In this document: piece after piece, positions 63,433-64,000 of the stretch
Numbering within the stretch: position 1 is the first letter of the stretch
Layout of the letters: each line of letters starts with the position of its first letter
Assembly (NCBI GenBank): GCA_964023275.1
Contig: OZ029915.1
Location: forward strand, 41,161,238-41,225,237
Reading direction: 5' to 3'
Source: Norana najaformis
Taxonomy: Eukaryota; Annelida; Clitellata; Crassiclitellata; Hormogastridae
Length of the DNA stretch: 64,000 bases
The notes under the pieces: generated by a model
What the model was told of the DNA's origin: nothing
Seen by the model: the letters and a program-made list of their open reading frames with translations, nothing else
The model's database searches: none
Position numbers and translations under genes: made by a program

Positions 63433-64000
63433 CATAGACACTAGCAGATGAAGAATGGACTTAACGCTTGTGAGCCATTTTGGTATTCGTGCAGCGTCGA
63501 CAGATAATAAAGACCCGTTACCGAATTGGAGACAGGAAGTGACTGGAGACAGTGGAAGGGTACAGGCGTAGATCTTAAGTAATTTCTCAGCCGAGCATAG
63601 TTTCGATTAAACAGCATAACTGTTAGTTTCAAAGTCAAATAAAAATCGGGCTAAATAGAAATTGCAAACCATAACCATAATCAGACCACATGATTAGACC
63701 TACCCTGTTTATTGAACAAACACTGAAACACCCGCTTATATCACATAAAAAGTTAAGGTTACCAAACATAATTATAGTTCGAACCCCGCAACTTAAAATA
63801 ATTTCATGTGTCTATGGCCTACATCCTGTAATCTTATATAACATCATGTGGGGTTGCTAACAGTAATGAAGCTATATATATATATTATAATATATGTTAT
63901 ATATTACAGATGCATGCTATCGAAAGTCTGATGCTTTTATAATGATCTAGTTTTGTGGAGGAGTTTCAAAAGACAGCTAGCTGGTCGAATAGAGCAGGAG

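Overview
The window is eukaryotic, AT-rich, intron-rich and full of repeats. It looks like an invertebrate animal, most probably a lophotrochozoan such as a mollusc. The best taxonomic clue is the insulin-like gene at the left edge: its A chain has an extra cysteine (pattern C-x-C-C-x3-C-x8-C) and the B chain has an extra cysteine upstream of LCG. As far as I know, that four-disulfide pattern is typical of molluscan and annelid insulins. The species is not identified.

Layout, left to right. (1) 1-1527, plus strand: an insulin-like peptide gene whose 5' end lies outside the window. A B-chain exon and a C-peptide/A-chain exon are split by a 1.1-kb phase-1 intron holding a 12-bp minisatellite and a retrotransposon tail. 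(2) 6796-22463, minus strand: a complete SHANK/ProSAP-type postsynaptic scaffold gene in 15 coding exons. The joined reading frame is 4065 nt (1354 residues): SPN, ankyrin repeats, linker, PDZ, long proline-rich region with a Homer-type PPEEF site, C-terminal SAM. No SH3 domain could be found between the ankyrin repeats and the PDZ. It converges tail-to-tail with the insulin gene. (3) 30851-47338, minus strand: a DUSP8/16-like or puckered-like dual-specificity MAP-kinase phosphatase in 5 coding exons (1362 nt, 453 residues). It has a complete catalytic signature but no recognisable rhodanese/CH2 domain. (4) 49347-51101, plus strand: a two-exon gene from a repetitive invertebrate family that I recognise only from memory (probably the DUF7869-containing, transposon-associated proteins). 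It is cut off before the expected C-terminal half. An identical 50-bp sequence lies on both sides of it. (5) 51.1-64 kb: no host gene recognised; retrotransposon tails, simple repeats and hairpins.

Splice junctions were read by eye. They are supported by GT/AG sites, by phase agreement at every junction, and by continuity with remembered family alignments. Several LINE-type families are scattered through introns and spacers: one ending in (GATTAC)n-like tails (at least ten copies), one ending in (ATT)n, one with an intact C-terminal reading frame and a (CTAAGT)n tail at 53.55-54.15 kb, and several single fragments. Long (CA)n, (TA)n, (AAT)n, (TG)n and (GA)n tracts are also present.

The insulin peptide, the synaptic scaffold and the MAP-kinase phosphatase have no obvious joint pathway. 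Their proximity is best read as local gene order, not an operon. No CRISPR array, rRNA or convincing functional tRNA was seen.
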